A stretch of DNA of 64,000 bases from Symsagittifera roscoffensis. Its lineage: Eukaryota; Xenacoelomorpha; Acoela; Convolutidae. The position numbers and the translations under genes were made by a program. The notes below the pieces were generated by a model, which saw nothing but the letters and a program-made list of their open reading frames with translations, was not told the DNA's origin and did no database searches. The stretch's first letter is position 1; each line of letters begins with the position of its first letter. Positions 15,871 to 26,234 of the stretch are shown piece after piece. The DNA lies in assembly GCF_963678635.1 (NCBI RefSeq), contig NC_087065.1, forward strand, positions 47,802,381 to 47,866,380, in the 5' to 3' direction.

Positions 15871-17958
15871 TCATTCGCCTTGCGCCTTCCCCATGGGAAC
15901 GGCGCCCTCTTCAAGTTCGATTTCGTGTTCGACGAAATTACAGCAACCGATATCTGCGCTCCGATTTAGGAGGTCCCGCAATTTTTCGAAATCTGCCTCA
16001 CCTATTTTTCCTTTTAAATGTTCTATCTCTGGTAAAACCGGTTTGTCAGATTCTAGTTCGTATGACGAGGGGCGTTCCGGAAAATTCGAGCAGCTTGATA
16101 AGCCATCGTCCGTTTCGGATTTCATTGAAAACATTTTATGAATAGATTTTAATTCATTAATCCTCTTTAAAATTTTATCTTTATTGGCATGATAAGGACA
16201 GTCTTTCACACTCTGTTTCTTCAAGTTTTGTGTCTCTTCATAGTCGGTCCTCATCGGCAAAGCGTAACCAAGCTTCTTTCCACGCTGGATTGAAACCGTG
16301 GTGTCCAGTGTGTTCAATAACACACTGACACACAGTCCGTTTCGCGTTACCGAGAAGCTCCGGCCTAAAATCACCGAACTCTGACTATTTGGATTCGGTA
16401 CTAAGCAAACCTGTTTACTATCACTTAACAAATTCAAATTTCTCATTCTAAAAATTGCCACCACAGCTTGTCCTGGCTGTAGTTTTAATTTCCTATCTAA
16501 ATAAATTGGTACCTTGTTTTCGTCTGTTATTATCCAATTAATTGGTCTCTTAACATACTTCCGGTCCGGGTTTCTAATCCGTATCAGACCGTTGTTCAAG
16601 TCAATCATCACGTCAAAATTCCTGACAAAATCTCTGCCCAAGATGAATTGGTCGGCGTCGTCCAAATTCTCTACCACCAGGAAGCTCATCCAAAGATCCC
16701 GTCCTCCCATGTGGAGGACCGTTATTGGTGCTCTTCCGGCTACGTAAATAGCTCCTCGATTGGCGGCGGCCAGTCGGAGATTCGTTGGAATTAGATCTTC
16801 CCTCGTGAAGCCCATTCTTTCCCAAGTTTTTATCGGCATCACACTCACTACCGCTCCTGTGTCCAGAAGCCCTGTGACTCCGATTTTTGTTCCGTTGGTG
16901 TCGAGCAGATGGGCGGTCACATCTGCTTCATACCCAATGTGTACTGCATCTTGTTCCATCATGGCGTCATGGCCTATCCTGCGGACTTTGAGTTCCTCCT
17001 CACCCAAATAGATCTGCCCCATTTGGTCAGCATCTGTTGTTACATAAGTCCTGGTGTAGATACTAATTCCATCCACGTTCAGCATCACTTGATACGGCCC
17101 ATAGACCTCTAGGTAGCGTCCATGAAGTTTCTTCATGCGAGGGCCACCCGTTGTTAGTAGTGCTCGCACAGCTCTTGACTCGGTGCGTGGCTCCACCTGC
17201 CTCAGATAATCTGCATATGTGTCCAAATGCATCAAAGTGAATTCGGATGGTTCACTCAGATTTCTGATTACCTGATGTCCGGCCACTGAGATTATCGACT
17301 GTATTTTGCTTCCTTGTGGCACCATGCCGAACCTCTGACCGGAGATTACATTAAGTTTCATGCCCAAACTGCTTGGTGCTTTAGTCTCCTCGACCTCCGT
17401 TGCTTCGAAGGTATTCAAATGCTCCTGTAGTTTCTCATTCTCCAGTTCGAGTTTCACTTTTTGTTCGATCTCTTTCGTCACCAGTTCCTGCTGCACTCTT
17501 TTTAGAGCATCCCTCGCGACTACCCTATAATCGATCTTGAAGTCATCAGCCGCAGTTGCTGGTTCCGGTTCACGTGTCTCGTCTGTTACCGCTAGCATTT
17601 TCTTTGCCGCCAGCTCTTGAGGTTTATCCTTTCTGCGTGCCTCCGCTTCACTCAACAGGCGAGCCTTGCTGGCTTTCACACCTGACAAAGCTTCTTCATG
17701 TCTTGGATGCTTGATGTCTGCCACTGCATCCCAGAATTGCGGACAATCTGATTTAAAATGACCTTCCAAGTTGCAAAAGAAACACCTCGGGCCAAATTTC
17801 GCAATTACTCCTCTTATGAAATCCTCATGGTCCAATTCTGACGCATCTTTGTCCTCGAGGCTGAAGCCTATTGCTTTCATGCCTGGTTTGTAAGTTGGGC
17901 ATGCTGACACATGATGGTCCGTTGAACTGCAATTGGCACAAGAGCGTCTCTTGTTCAT
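15871..17958 (-). CDS. gag-pro: Gag zinc knuckles and retropepsin, N-terminally truncated (copy 1)
   Basis: 695 codons starting at the internal Met just before the first CCHC knuckle. Two knuckles of the form C-x2-C-x4-H-x4-C lie about 38 residues apart. A coiled-coil or spacer region follows, then the retropepsin active site LLDTGAVV and a later ILGRDF motif. The frame ends at VPMGKAQGE just before RT, which continues in the -1 frame. The capsid domain is missing because the tandem unit begins here; the upstream sequence is the tail of copy 2's pol. Confidence 0.8.
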   Translation of the reverse strand: MNKRRSCANCSSTDHHVSACPTYKPGMKAIGFSLEDKDASELDHEDFIRGVIAKFGPRCFFCNLEGHFKSDCPQFWDAVADIKHPRHEEALSGVKASKARLLSEAEARRKDKPQELAAKKMLAVTDETREPEPATAADDFKIDYRVVARDALKRVQQELVTKEIEQKVKLELENEKLQEHLNTFEATEVEETKAPSSLGMKLNVISGQRFGMVPQGSKIQSIISVAGHQVIRNLSEPSEFTLMHLDTYADYLRQVEPRTESRAVRALLTTGGPRMKKLHGRYLEVYGPYQVMLNVDGISIYTRTYVTTDADQMGQIYLGEEELKVRRIGHDAMMEQDAVHIGYEADVTAHLLDTNGTKIGVTGLLDTGAVVSVMPIKTWERMGFTREDLIPTNLRLAAANRGAIYVAGRAPITVLHMGGRDLWMSFLVVENLDDADQFILGRDFVRNFDVMIDLNNGLIRIRNPDRKYVKRPINWIITDENKVPIYLDRKLKLQPGQAVVAIFRMRNLNLLSDSKQVCLVPNPNSQSSVILGRSFSVTRNGLCVSVLLNTLDTTVSIQRGKKLGYALPMRTDYEETQNLKKQSVKDCPYHANKDKILKRINELKSIHKMFSMKSETDDGLSSCSNFPERPSSYELESDKPVLPEIEHLKGKIGEADFEKLRDLLNRSADIGCCNFVEHEIELEEGAVPMGKAQGE

Positions 17959-17980
17959 ATCATCCCTCGCATACCGGGTA

Positions 17981-19651
17981 TCAAGTCGAGGTTAGAAGCT
18001 GGAATGAGTGTCGTCCTTCCTGGGCAGCCCAGGAAGGATCATCTCGTTCGGTCTTGATGTATTTCATGCTTTCACGATCTACGTCTTGAATCGTGACGCT
18101 GGTCTCCTCAGGATCCGAGGTCGTTTCATTCAGCCACTCTAAGACACGCAGGTTTGTTAAGTCTTGTTCATATGACTGCTGTTGCTCGTCGTCGAATTCT
18201 ACCTCGGGTTTTGACCAGACGTCAACCCACTCATCGTCGTGATCATCGACTATGTCAATGTCTTGTGACACAGTTATTTCCTCTAGACCCACTACTTCCT
18301 CCACTATCTTCTTCAGATCTCTCCTATCCACTACAAAGTAGTCACCGTAAGGATTGTATTTCTTTCTTGGTCTCGTCCCGTCCTTCTGACGAGTCTGTAT
18401 CGTGAACGGAAGATCCGGTTCCAAGTTCTTGGGAACCTCTATCTGTTCGGGATCCTGCCAATCTTCCTCTGCGTAGGGTAAGGTTTCATCGTCCGCTTCG
18501 ATCTCCTCGTTTGGATCCAGGTCCAGCGGTGTATCCGTTCCTTCCTCTACGACTTCGTTTCCATCGTTCTTCTCCCTGGTGCCCTTCTCGTTGATCTCAC
18601 AAGCGGGATCCATCATTAGATAATCCCCTTCTTCCATATCTGCAGCTATACACCAGTCTTCTGTCGATGGATTGTGTGGCTTGATGTTCTCGTAGTGGGC
18701 GGCTCGGCCAGTACTCAGTGTATAAAAGCGTCCCTCCTGGTGCACCTCTGTAATCATGAAGGGTCCCTTCCATTTTTTAGGATCTTTTTCGTCCCTTTCG
18801 GTGGTATGACGTTCTGACTGAAATACCCATACGTAGTCCCCCACCGAGTAAGCCTTTGCACCAGCTGCTTTCTTGTCGAATCTTTTCCTCTGCCTTGCCA
18901 GTGCTTGCTGAGTATTTCGTCTACACAAATCGTTCAACTCCTGTTGGCGTCTGATCACATCCCTCACGTAGACCTGTGGAGACGTTTTCTTTCCCTCATA
19001 CTCTGGGTAGAAGAAGGTTAAGGGTAAAGACTTTTCGTGTCCAGTTAGCATCATGTGTGGACTGACTCCGTTGGTGGAGTGTTGCGTGCTGTTGTATGCT
19101 CCCATCACCTGTGGAAGGTATCTGTCCCAATCGGTGATGTACCTGGAACAATATACTCTCAGCATCGACACTAACGTCCTATTCTGTCTTTCTACTAAGC
19201 CATTCGTCTGAGGGTGGTATGTCGTGGAGTGAGCTTGAGCGACCTGTGAGCGTCTCATGAGCTCTTTCGTAAGCTCTCCTACGAAAGCTGTTCCATTATC
19301 CGATTGAAACGTCATCGGACAGCCATGTCTCGCTATCCACGTATTGATCAGGTGGTCGCATGTCTCCTCCGCCGAGGTAGTTATGCAGGGCACGGCCTCT
19401 GCATACTTCGTAAAATGATCTATCATGACCAACACCTGATTATAACCACTGTCTGTCATGCATATTTTCTGGTGATCTATCTGCACCACCTCATTGAATT
19501 CAGACGACTCGATCGATTGTAATGGAAATCGCTGTTGTAATGGAAATCGCAAATTGTAATGGAAATCGCAAACTTCCTTGGATCCTTGACTTGTTGGCAT
19601 GACAGACATGCTGTTACCCACTTCTCGCATGCCTTTTTCATTCCAGGCCAC
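17981..19651 (-). CDS. pol: Integrase core, GPF module and acidic tail (copy 2)
   Basis: 556 codons. DDE residues at about 59, 117 and 153 are intact, and the frame runs on through the KWKGPFMI module and acidic tail, as copy 1's does not. It ends a few codons before the tandem junction because one base is missing near 18009. The macrodomain is absent since the unit stops before it. Confidence 0.8.
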   Translation of the reverse strand: MAWNEKGMREVGNSMSVMPTSQGSKEVCDFHYNLRFPLQQRFPLQSIESSEFNEVVQIDHQKICMTDSGYNQVLVMIDHFTKYAEAVPCITTSAEETCDHLINTWIARHGCPMTFQSDNGTAFVGELTKELMRRSQVAQAHSTTYHPQTNGLVERQNRTLVSMLRVYCSRYITDWDRYLPQVMGAYNSTQHSTNGVSPHMMLTGHEKSLPLTFFYPEYEGKKTSPQVYVRDVIRRQQELNDLCRRNTQQALARQRKRFDKKAAGAKAYSVGDYVWVFQSERHTTERDEKDPKKWKGPFMITEVHQEGRFYTLSTGRAAHYENIKPHNPSTEDWCIAADMEEGDYLMMDPACEINEKGTREKNDGNEVVEEGTDTPLDLDPNEEIEADDETLPYAEEDWQDPEQIEVPKNLEPDLPFTIQTRQKDGTRPRKKYNPYGDYFVVDRRDLKKIVEEVVGLEEITVSQDIDIVDDHDDEWVDVWSKPEVEFDDEQQQSYEQDLTNLRVLEWLNETTSDPEETSVTIQDVDRESMKYIKTERDDPSWAAQEGRHSFQLLTST

Positions 19652-21015
19652 TCAAAGCGCTTCAGGATCCTCTGATATACTTTGTCGATCCCCTGATGGC
19701 CCATCTGATCATGTGACCTGAAAAATAGTTCTGTCTGATAGAGTTGCGGTAACACTATTGCGTTATACTTGTATAGGGCTCTGTCTTCTTCTCTTCTCTT
19801 ACAAGCCACAATCCCGTTCTTGTTCAAATAAAACCTCCCTTCCTTCTGCATGAAGTATTGTCTCAGGATGCGATAACTATCTTCCTCAAGGTCCCCTTTA
19901 TCCGGAGAACCATTCTCTATCCACCTTTTCAGGTTGCTTGTCATGCGATCATTTCTCTGCGCCCTTAGAAGATCCGAGACTCTGTATCTCGCCTTCAAGT
20001 ACGTCTTCATGACCCTCATCTGACTATTCAGCTCATTAGGCTGGTGTGTGTCATCTTCCATCTTAACGCACCAAATCTTCGCCAACGGCTGTGTTTCTTG
20101 TTTAAACGGCTGAAGATCAGTCCTGATTACCTCTTTTTGCGGCAACAGACTTATCGAACGTTTCGATACCGCTATTGTCTCCAAGTCATCCGCTGCGTTG
20201 TCAAAGACTCTTTTGCTTGGTATAAGGTAGCGATCGCTGTCAGGATCCTGGTACACCTCTCTGTCCAGATCCCTTGCCCGAGTTTCCACTAGTAGTGTGT
20301 GGATCGCTAGTCCGGACAGTTCTGATCCCGAGCTCGAGTTCCTGTCTGAATAGGTGTCCATTCCTGAGTTCCGGGAATTGTCATCCGTTGAAGAGGTTGT
20401 GCTGGAGACTGCACGCTCCTCCAGATCATGTCTGTGCCTTCTTCGCATCCATCTGAACTCCCCGGACAAAACCTTGTTCTCTAGGTCCTGTTTCTCATCA
20501 GGAATTTTTTCGTCTATCTCAGACTCCCCGGACAAACTTTCTTGTCCCGGGTGTTGATCTTGTGATCGCTGGTCCTTCTCGTCATTCGTCTCCCCGGACA
20601 AATAGTCTTGCAGTAGATTTTGTTCTACCTTTTCACCTTCCTTCTCCTGGTCCACAAAGGTGACGGTTTTCTTTCGCTTGCTGCTCCCCTGTTCCTTCTG
20701 TCCGTAAGAAGTACTGGTTAAACTCTCGTGGGGTATTGAGGATACTAGTTGCTGAACTATTGTCCAACAATCCCTCTCGTTCTCTGCGTGCTGTCGTCTG
20801 GACGGCATGATCTTCACCTTCTCACTGACTGTTAGCGATGCCACTGCTGCTGTCCACTCGGGGTCATCTCTGGTCACTTCTCTTTCTAACAATCCACCCA
20901 GCATCCGCATAACTTGCGGTGTGACTTGCACCGTTTTATCCAATAATGAGAGGCTGTCTACGTTCATGCGAGAGAGTTCTTGCTGGACCAGATTCGAGCG
21001 CAGCAACAGATCCAA
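19477..21015 (-). CDS. pol: Pol linker and integrase zinc finger (copy 2)
   Basis: 512 codons containing the linker and the HHCC finger (HDQMGH...CLSC). It is separated from RNase H by an indel near 21027 (CCCCTCG versus CCTCC in the other copies). It ends after the 16-base repeats like the other copies. Confidence 0.75.
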   Translation of the reverse strand: MDLLLRSNLVQQELSRMNVDSLSLLDKTVQVTPQVMRMLGGLLEREVTRDDPEWTAAVASLTVSEKVKIMPSRRQHAENERDCWTIVQQLVSSIPHESLTSTSYGQKEQGSSKRKKTVTFVDQEKEGEKVEQNLLQDYLSGETNDEKDQRSQDQHPGQESLSGESEIDEKIPDEKQDLENKVLSGEFRWMRRRHRHDLEERAVSSTTSSTDDNSRNSGMDTYSDRNSSSGSELSGLAIHTLLVETRARDLDREVYQDPDSDRYLIPSKRVFDNAADDLETIAVSKRSISLLPQKEVIRTDLQPFKQETQPLAKIWCVKMEDDTHQPNELNSQMRVMKTYLKARYRVSDLLRAQRNDRMTSNLKRWIENGSPDKGDLEEDSYRILRQYFMQKEGRFYLNKNGIVACKRREEDRALYKYNAIVLPQLYQTELFFRSHDQMGHQGIDKVYQRILKRFEWPGMKKACEKWVTACLSCQQVKDPRKFAISITICDFHYNSDFHYNRSSRLNSMRWCR

Positions 21016-22370
21016 GGGGACCGGGTCCCCTCGTTGGATAGGATCTTTATCTCGGCTGCTTTCTCTACAGGCAACTCAGGATGCCCTGGAATTGGATGTC
21101 CAGACTTATCCAACCATCTAGTTAAGGGAAGCGCTTCATAAGTTTCTTTGTCCAGAAACGAGAATCCCTCCTTTATTTCCGCCTGATTGGCCTGCTTCTG
21201 CTCCAATCTTTCATAGAACTCAGTTTTCTTGCTGAGGTTGTCAGCATTCTGGTGTTTATCACGCATCCTATGTTCGATTATCATATGGTAGCCATCCAAT
21301 CTTACTATCCATCTACCAATATAAATCTGATCCATCGAGTAGGTCTTCAACCAGGATAATGCTCTGTTGTCCACGCGTAACTTGAAGGGAGCGCTCCCCA
21401 AGTATGCACGGTACTTTTCCACAAAAGTGACTACTGCAAACAATTCTGCTTTTGGTGCGCCATATTTCATCTCTGTGTCACTCAAGACCTTGCTGCCGTA
21501 TGCAATGGGACGGAGAACCGTTCTTCCTTTCCATTCTTGCTCTTGATGCAGTATTCCTGAGATGGCTACTACCGATGCGTCTGTATCAAGAACATACATG
21601 CCCTTTTCTGTAGGCATGCCTAGCACTGGCGCTTCGCACAGTTCCCGCTTTATGTTCTCGAAGGCAACCTGTGCCTCATCGTTCCATTCGAACTTTTTCC
21701 CCTTGTTGCGCATCAGCTTCTGCATCGGATACACCTTGTCCGCATATCCTTTTATGAATTCCCGGTAGTAATTGTCAAACCCTAGGAAGCTCAGGAGCTG
21801 TGTGTCCGTTCTGGGAGCTTTCCATGTCAACACTGCTTCCACTGCTTCCGGGTCCGGCCTCACACCATGCCTGTCCACCTTTCTTCCCAGGTACTTAATC
21901 GAATCCCTAGGGATTTCACATTTCGATGGTTTGCACTTCAATCCTGCTCTTTTCATGCATCCAAAGACCTCATCGAGCATATCAATGTGGTCTTCCAAGG
22001 TCGGTGTCGCTATCACTACGTCATCCACGTAACACATCACGAGATTCCCGTACTTCTTGGTCACTCCCGTCAAAGCCTGAGCCATCAGTCTTTGAAAAGT
22101 GGCCGTTGCATTGCACAAGTCGAAGGGCATCCTCTTCCACTGGTACAATCCGGGTTTCTCTCTATCTTTCTTCCGCAGAGGGACCTGCCAGAAGGCAGAA
22201 CCCAAGTCCAATGTGGTGAAGAACTTGGCATCACCAAGCTTAGAGAGGCTCTCGTCTATTCGCGGTATCGGGTACGCATCTTTTATCGTTACCGCGTTCA
22301 AGTAACGAAAGTCGCAACAAAATCTAAGCTGCCCCCTTTCTTTTTCGCCATTACTACAACGCAAGCCCAT
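20964..22370 (-). CDS. pol: Reverse transcriptase and RNase H with 6-residue RT deletion (copy 2)
   Basis: 468 codons. An 18-base in-frame deletion near 22151 removes six residues between REKPG and LYQWKRM in the palm, a conserved part of RT. YVDD and the RNase H residues remain. The last 25 residues are out of frame after the indel near 21027. Probably non-functional. Confidence 0.8.
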   Translation of the reverse strand: MGLRCSNGEKERGQLRFCCDFRYLNAVTIKDAYPIPRIDESLSKLGDAKFFTTLDLGSAFWQVPLRKKDREKPGLYQWKRMPFDLCNATATFQRLMAQALTGVTKKYGNLVMCYVDDVVIATPTLEDHIDMLDEVFGCMKRAGLKCKPSKCEIPRDSIKYLGRKVDRHGVRPDPEAVEAVLTWKAPRTDTQLLSFLGFDNYYREFIKGYADKVYPMQKLMRNKGKKFEWNDEAQVAFENIKRELCEAPVLGMPTEKGMYVLDTDASVVAISGILHQEQEWKGRTVLRPIAYGSKVLSDTEMKYGAPKAELFAVVTFVEKYRAYLGSAPFKLRVDNRALSWLKTYSMDQIYIGRWIVRLDGYHMIIEHRMRDKHQNADNLSKKTEFYERLEQKQANQAEIKEGFSFLDKETYEALPLTRWLDKSGHPIPGHPELPVEKAAEIKILSNEGTRSPWICCCARIWSSKNSLA

Positions 22371-22449
22371 GGCGATATCGAGGGTTCTATCATGTCGTAT
22401 TCAAGCAACATTTCTATTTCCGCTCGGCACGCTTCCGATTTGTGTGGCG

Positions 22450-24540
22450 TCATTCGCCTTGCGCCTTCCCTATGGGAACGGCGCCCTCTTCAAGTTCGAT
22501 TTCGTGTTCGACGAAATTACAGCAACCGATATCTGCGCTCCGATTTAGGAGGTCCCGCAATTTTTCGAAATCTGCCTCACCTATTTTTCCTTTTAAATGT
22601 TCTATCTCTGGTAAAACCGGTTTGTCAGATTCTAGTTCGTATGACGAGGGGCGTTCCGGAAAATTCGAGCAGCTTGATAAGCCATCGTCCGTTTCGGATT
22701 TCATTGAAAACATTTTATGAATAGATTTTAATTCATTAATCCTCTTTAAAATTTTATCTTTATTGGCATGATAAGGACAGTCTTTCACACTCTGTTTCTT
22801 CAAGTTTTGTGTCTCTTCATAGTCGGTCCTCATCGGCAAAGCGTAACCAAGCTTCTTTCCACGCTGGATTGAAACCGTGGTGTCCAGTGTGTTCAATAAC
22901 ACACTGACACACAGTCCGTTTCGCGTTACCGAGAAGCTCCGGCCTAAAATCACCGAACTCTGACTATTTGGATTCGGTACTAAGCAAACCTGTTTACTAT
23001 CACTTAACAAATTCAAATTTCTCATTCTAAAAAATGCCACCACAGCTTGTCCTGGCTGTAGTTTTACTTTCCTATCTAAATAAATTGGTACCTTGTTTTC
23101 GTCTGTTATTATCCAATTAATTGGTCTCTTAACATACTTCCGGTCCGGGTTTCTAATCCGTATCAGACCGTTGTTCAAGTCAATCATCACGTCAAAATTC
23201 CTGACAAAATCTCTGCCCAAGATGAATTGGTCGGCGTCGTCCAAATTCTCTACCACCAGGAAGCTCATCCAAAGATCCCGTCCTCCCATGTGGAGGACCG
23301 TTATTGGTGCTCTTCCGGCTACGTAAATAGCTCCTCGATTGGCGGCGGCCAGTCGGAGATTCGTTGGAATTAGATCTTCCCTCGTGAAGCCCATTCTTTC
23401 CCAAGTTTTATCGGCATCACACTCACTACCGCTCCTGTGTCCAGAAGCCCTGTGACTCCGATTTTTGTTCCGTTGGTGTCGAGCAGATGGGCGGTCACAT
23501 CTGCTTCATACCCAATGTGTACTGCATCTTGTTCCATCATGGCGTCATGGCCTATCCTGCGGACTTTGAGTTCCTCCTCACCCAAATAGATCTGCCCATT
23601 TGGTCAGCATCTGTTGTTACATAAGTCCTGGTGTAGATACTAATTCCATCCACGTTCAGCATCACTTGATACGGCCCATAGACCTCTAGGTAGCGTCCAT
23701 GAAGTTTCTTCATGCGAGGGCCACCCGTTGTTAGTAGTGCTCGCACAGCTCTTGACTCGGTGCGTGGCTCCACCTGCCTCAGATAATCTGCATATGTGTC
23801 CAAATGCATCAAAGTGAATTCGGATGGTTCACTCAGATTTCTGATTACCTGATGTCCGGCCACTGAGATTATCGACTGTATTTTGCTTCCTTGTGGCACC
23901 ATGCCGAACCTCTGACCGGAGATTACATTAAGTTTCATGCCCAAACTGCTTGGTGCTTTAGTCTCCTCGACCTCCGTTGCTTCGAAGGTATTCAAATGCT
24001 CCTGTAGTTTCTCATTCTCCAGTTCGAGTTTCACTTTTTGTTCGATCTCTTTCGTCACCAGTTCCTGCTGCACTCTTTTTAGAGCATCCCTCGCGACTAC
24101 CCTATAATCGATCTTGAAGTCATCAGCCGCAGTTGCTGGTTCCGGTTCACGTGTCTCGTCTGTTACCGCTAGCATTTTCTTTGCCGCCAGCTCTTGAGGT
24201 TTATCCTTTCTGCGTGCCTCCGCTTCACTCAACAGGCGAGCCTTGCTGGCTTTCACACCTGACAAAGCTTCTTCATGTCTTGGATGCTTGATGTCTGCCA
24301 CTGCATCCCAGAATTGCGGACAATCTGATTTAAAATGACCTTCCAAGTTGCAAAAACAAAAAAACACCTAGGGCCAAATTTCGCAATTACTCCTCTTATG
24401 AAATCCTCATGGTCCAATTCTGACGCATCTTTGTCCTCGAGGCTGAAGCCTATTGCTTTCATGCCTGGTTTGTAAGTTGGGCATGCTGACACATGATGGT
24501 CCGTTGAACTGCAATTGGCACAAGAGCGTCTCTTGTTCAT
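22450..24540 (-). pseudogene. gag-pro: Gag knuckle-protease region broken by several indels (copy 2)
   Basis: The region that is one frame in copies 1 and 3 is split into four pieces here (24540-24253, 24367-23552, 23585-23370, 23394-22450). The breaks are an insertion in the second knuckle near 24354-24368, loss of one C near 23598 and loss of one T near 23408. The last two are in homopolymers, so assembly error is an alternative. The DTGA active site lies on the 23370-23585 piece. Confidence 0.8.
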
Positions 24541-26234
24541 ATCATCCCTCGCATACCGGGTATCAAGTCGAGGTTAGAAGCTGGAATGAGTAGTCGTCCT
24601 TCCTGGGCAGCCCAGGAAGGATCATCTCGTTCGGTCTTGATGTATTTCATGCTTTCATGGTCTACGTCTTGAATCGTGACGCTGGTCTCCTCAGGATCCG
24701 AGGTCGTTTCATTCAGCCACTCTAAGACACGCAGGTTTGTTAAGTCTTGTTCATATGACTGCTGTTGCTCGTCGTCGAATTCTACCTCGGGTTTTGACCA
24801 GACGTCAACCCACTCATCGTCGTGATCATCGACTATGTCAATGTCTTGTGACACAGTTATTTCCTCTAAACCCACTACTTCCTCCACTATCTTCTTCAGA
24901 TCTCTCCTATCCACTACAAAGTCGTCACCGTAAGGATTGTATTTCTTTCTTGGTCTCGTCCCGTCCTTCTGACGAGTCTGTATCGTGAACGGAAGATCCG
25001 GTTCCAAGTTCTTGGGAACCTCTATCTGTTCGGGATCCTGCCAATCTTCCTCTGCGTAGGGTAAGGTTTCATCGTCCGCTTCGATCTCCTCGTTTGGATC
25101 CAGGTCCAGCGGTGTATCCGTTCCTTCCTCTACGACTTCGTTTCCATCGTTCTTCTCCCTGGTGCCCTTCTCGTTGATCTCACAAGCGGGATCCATCATT
25201 AGATAATCCCCTTCTTCCATATCTGCAGCTATACACCAGTCTTCTGTCGATGGATTGTGTGGCTTGATGTTCTCGTAGTGGGCGGCTCGGCCAGTACTCA
25301 GTGTATAAAAGCGTCCCTCCTGGTGCACCTCTGTAATCATGAAGGGTCCCTTCCATTTTTTAGGATCTTTTTCGTCCCTTTCGGTGGTATGACGTTCTGA
25401 CTGAAATACCGATACGTAGTCCCCCACCGAGTAAGCCTTTGAACCAGCTGCTTTCTTGTCGAATCTTTTCCTCTGCCTTGCCAGTGCTTGCTGAGTATTT
25501 CGTCTACACAAATCGTTCAACTCCTGTTGGCGTCTGATCACATCCCTCACGTAGACCTGTGGAGACGTTTTCTTTCCCTCATACTCTGGGTAGAAGAAGG
25601 TTAAGGGTAAAGACTTTTCGTGTCCAGTTAGCATCATGTGTGGACTGACTCCGTTGGTGGAGTGTTGCGTGCTGTTGTATGCTCCCATCACCTGTGGAAG
25701 GTATCTGTCCCAATCGGTGATGTACCTGGAACAATATACTCTCAGCATCGACACTAACGTCCTATTCTGTCTTTCTACTAAGCCATTCGTCTGAGGGTGG
25801 TATGTCGTGGAGTGAGCTTGAGCGACCTGTGAGCGTCTCATGAGCTCTTTCGTAAGCTCTCCTACGAAAGCTGTTCCATTATCCGATTGAAACGTCATCG
25901 GACAGCCATGTCTCGCTATCCACGTATTGATCAGGTGGTCGCATGTCTCCTCCGCCGAGGTAGTTATGCAGGGCACGGCCTCTGCATACTTCGTAAAATG
26001 ATCTATCATGACCAACACCTGATTATAACCACTGTCTGTCATGCATATTTTCTGGTGATCTATCTGCACCACCTCATTGAATTCAGACGACTCGATCGAT
26101 TGTAATGGAAATCGCTGTTGTAATGGAAATCGCAAATTGTAATGGAAATCGCAAACTTCCTTGGATCTTTGACTTGTTGGCATGACAGACATGCTGTTAC
26201 CCACTTCTCGCATGCCTTTTTCATTCCAGGCCAC
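24537..26234 (-). CDS. pol: Integrase core, GPF module and acidic tail (copy 3)
   Basis: 565 codons with Asp59, Asp117, Glu153 and the GPF module in one frame. It reads through the tandem junction and stops at a TGA that overlaps the ATG of copy 2's Gag-knuckle frame (ATATGA). The macrodomain is missing. In the element this is the integrase joined to the only complete gag. Confidence 0.8.
   Translation of the reverse strand: MAWNEKGMREVGNSMSVMPTSQRSKEVCDFHYNLRFPLQQRFPLQSIESSEFNEVVQIDHQKICMTDSGYNQVLVMIDHFTKYAEAVPCITTSAEETCDHLINTWIARHGCPMTFQSDNGTAFVGELTKELMRRSQVAQAHSTTYHPQTNGLVERQNRTLVSMLRVYCSRYITDWDRYLPQVMGAYNSTQHSTNGVSPHMMLTGHEKSLPLTFFYPEYEGKKTSPQVYVRDVIRRQQELNDLCRRNTQQALARQRKRFDKKAAGSKAYSVGDYVSVFQSERHTTERDEKDPKKWKGPFMITEVHQEGRFYTLSTGRAAHYENIKPHNPSTEDWCIAADMEEGDYLMMDPACEINEKGTREKNDGNEVVEEGTDTPLDLDPNEEIEADDETLPYAEEDWQDPEQIEVPKNLEPDLPFTIQTRQKDGTRPRKKYNPYGDDFVVDRRDLKKIVEEVVGLEEITVSQDIDIVDDHDDEWVDVWSKPEVEFDDEQQQSYEQDLTNLRVLEWLNETTSDPEETSVTIQDVDHESMKYIKTERDDPSWAAQEGRLLIPASNLDLIPGMRGMI

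Larger units (their letters stand above)
11379..17969 (-). repeat. Tandem gag-pol unit, copy 1 (leftmost)
   Basis: About 6591 bp. The left edge is where copies diverge (continuing to the macrodomain); the right edge is the junction ATCATCCCTCG/CATACCGGG. Private lesions include the 4-base deletion near 12226 and the one-base deletion near 13792. It is nearly identical to copies 2 and 3. Confidence 0.9.
17970..24551 (-). repeat. Tandem gag-pol unit, copy 2 (middle)
   Basis: About 6582 bp with the same junction sequences at both ends. It is the most damaged copy: an 18-base deletion in RT and several one- to few-base indels. It lacks both the Gag N-terminus and the macrodomain, so it cannot encode a complete polyprotein. 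Confidence 0.9.

Noticed and set aside
15270-16145. Plus-strand ORFs up to 291 codons opposite pol, repeated three times
   Set aside because: They are antisense shadows of RT and protease, present only because the tandem units are copies.
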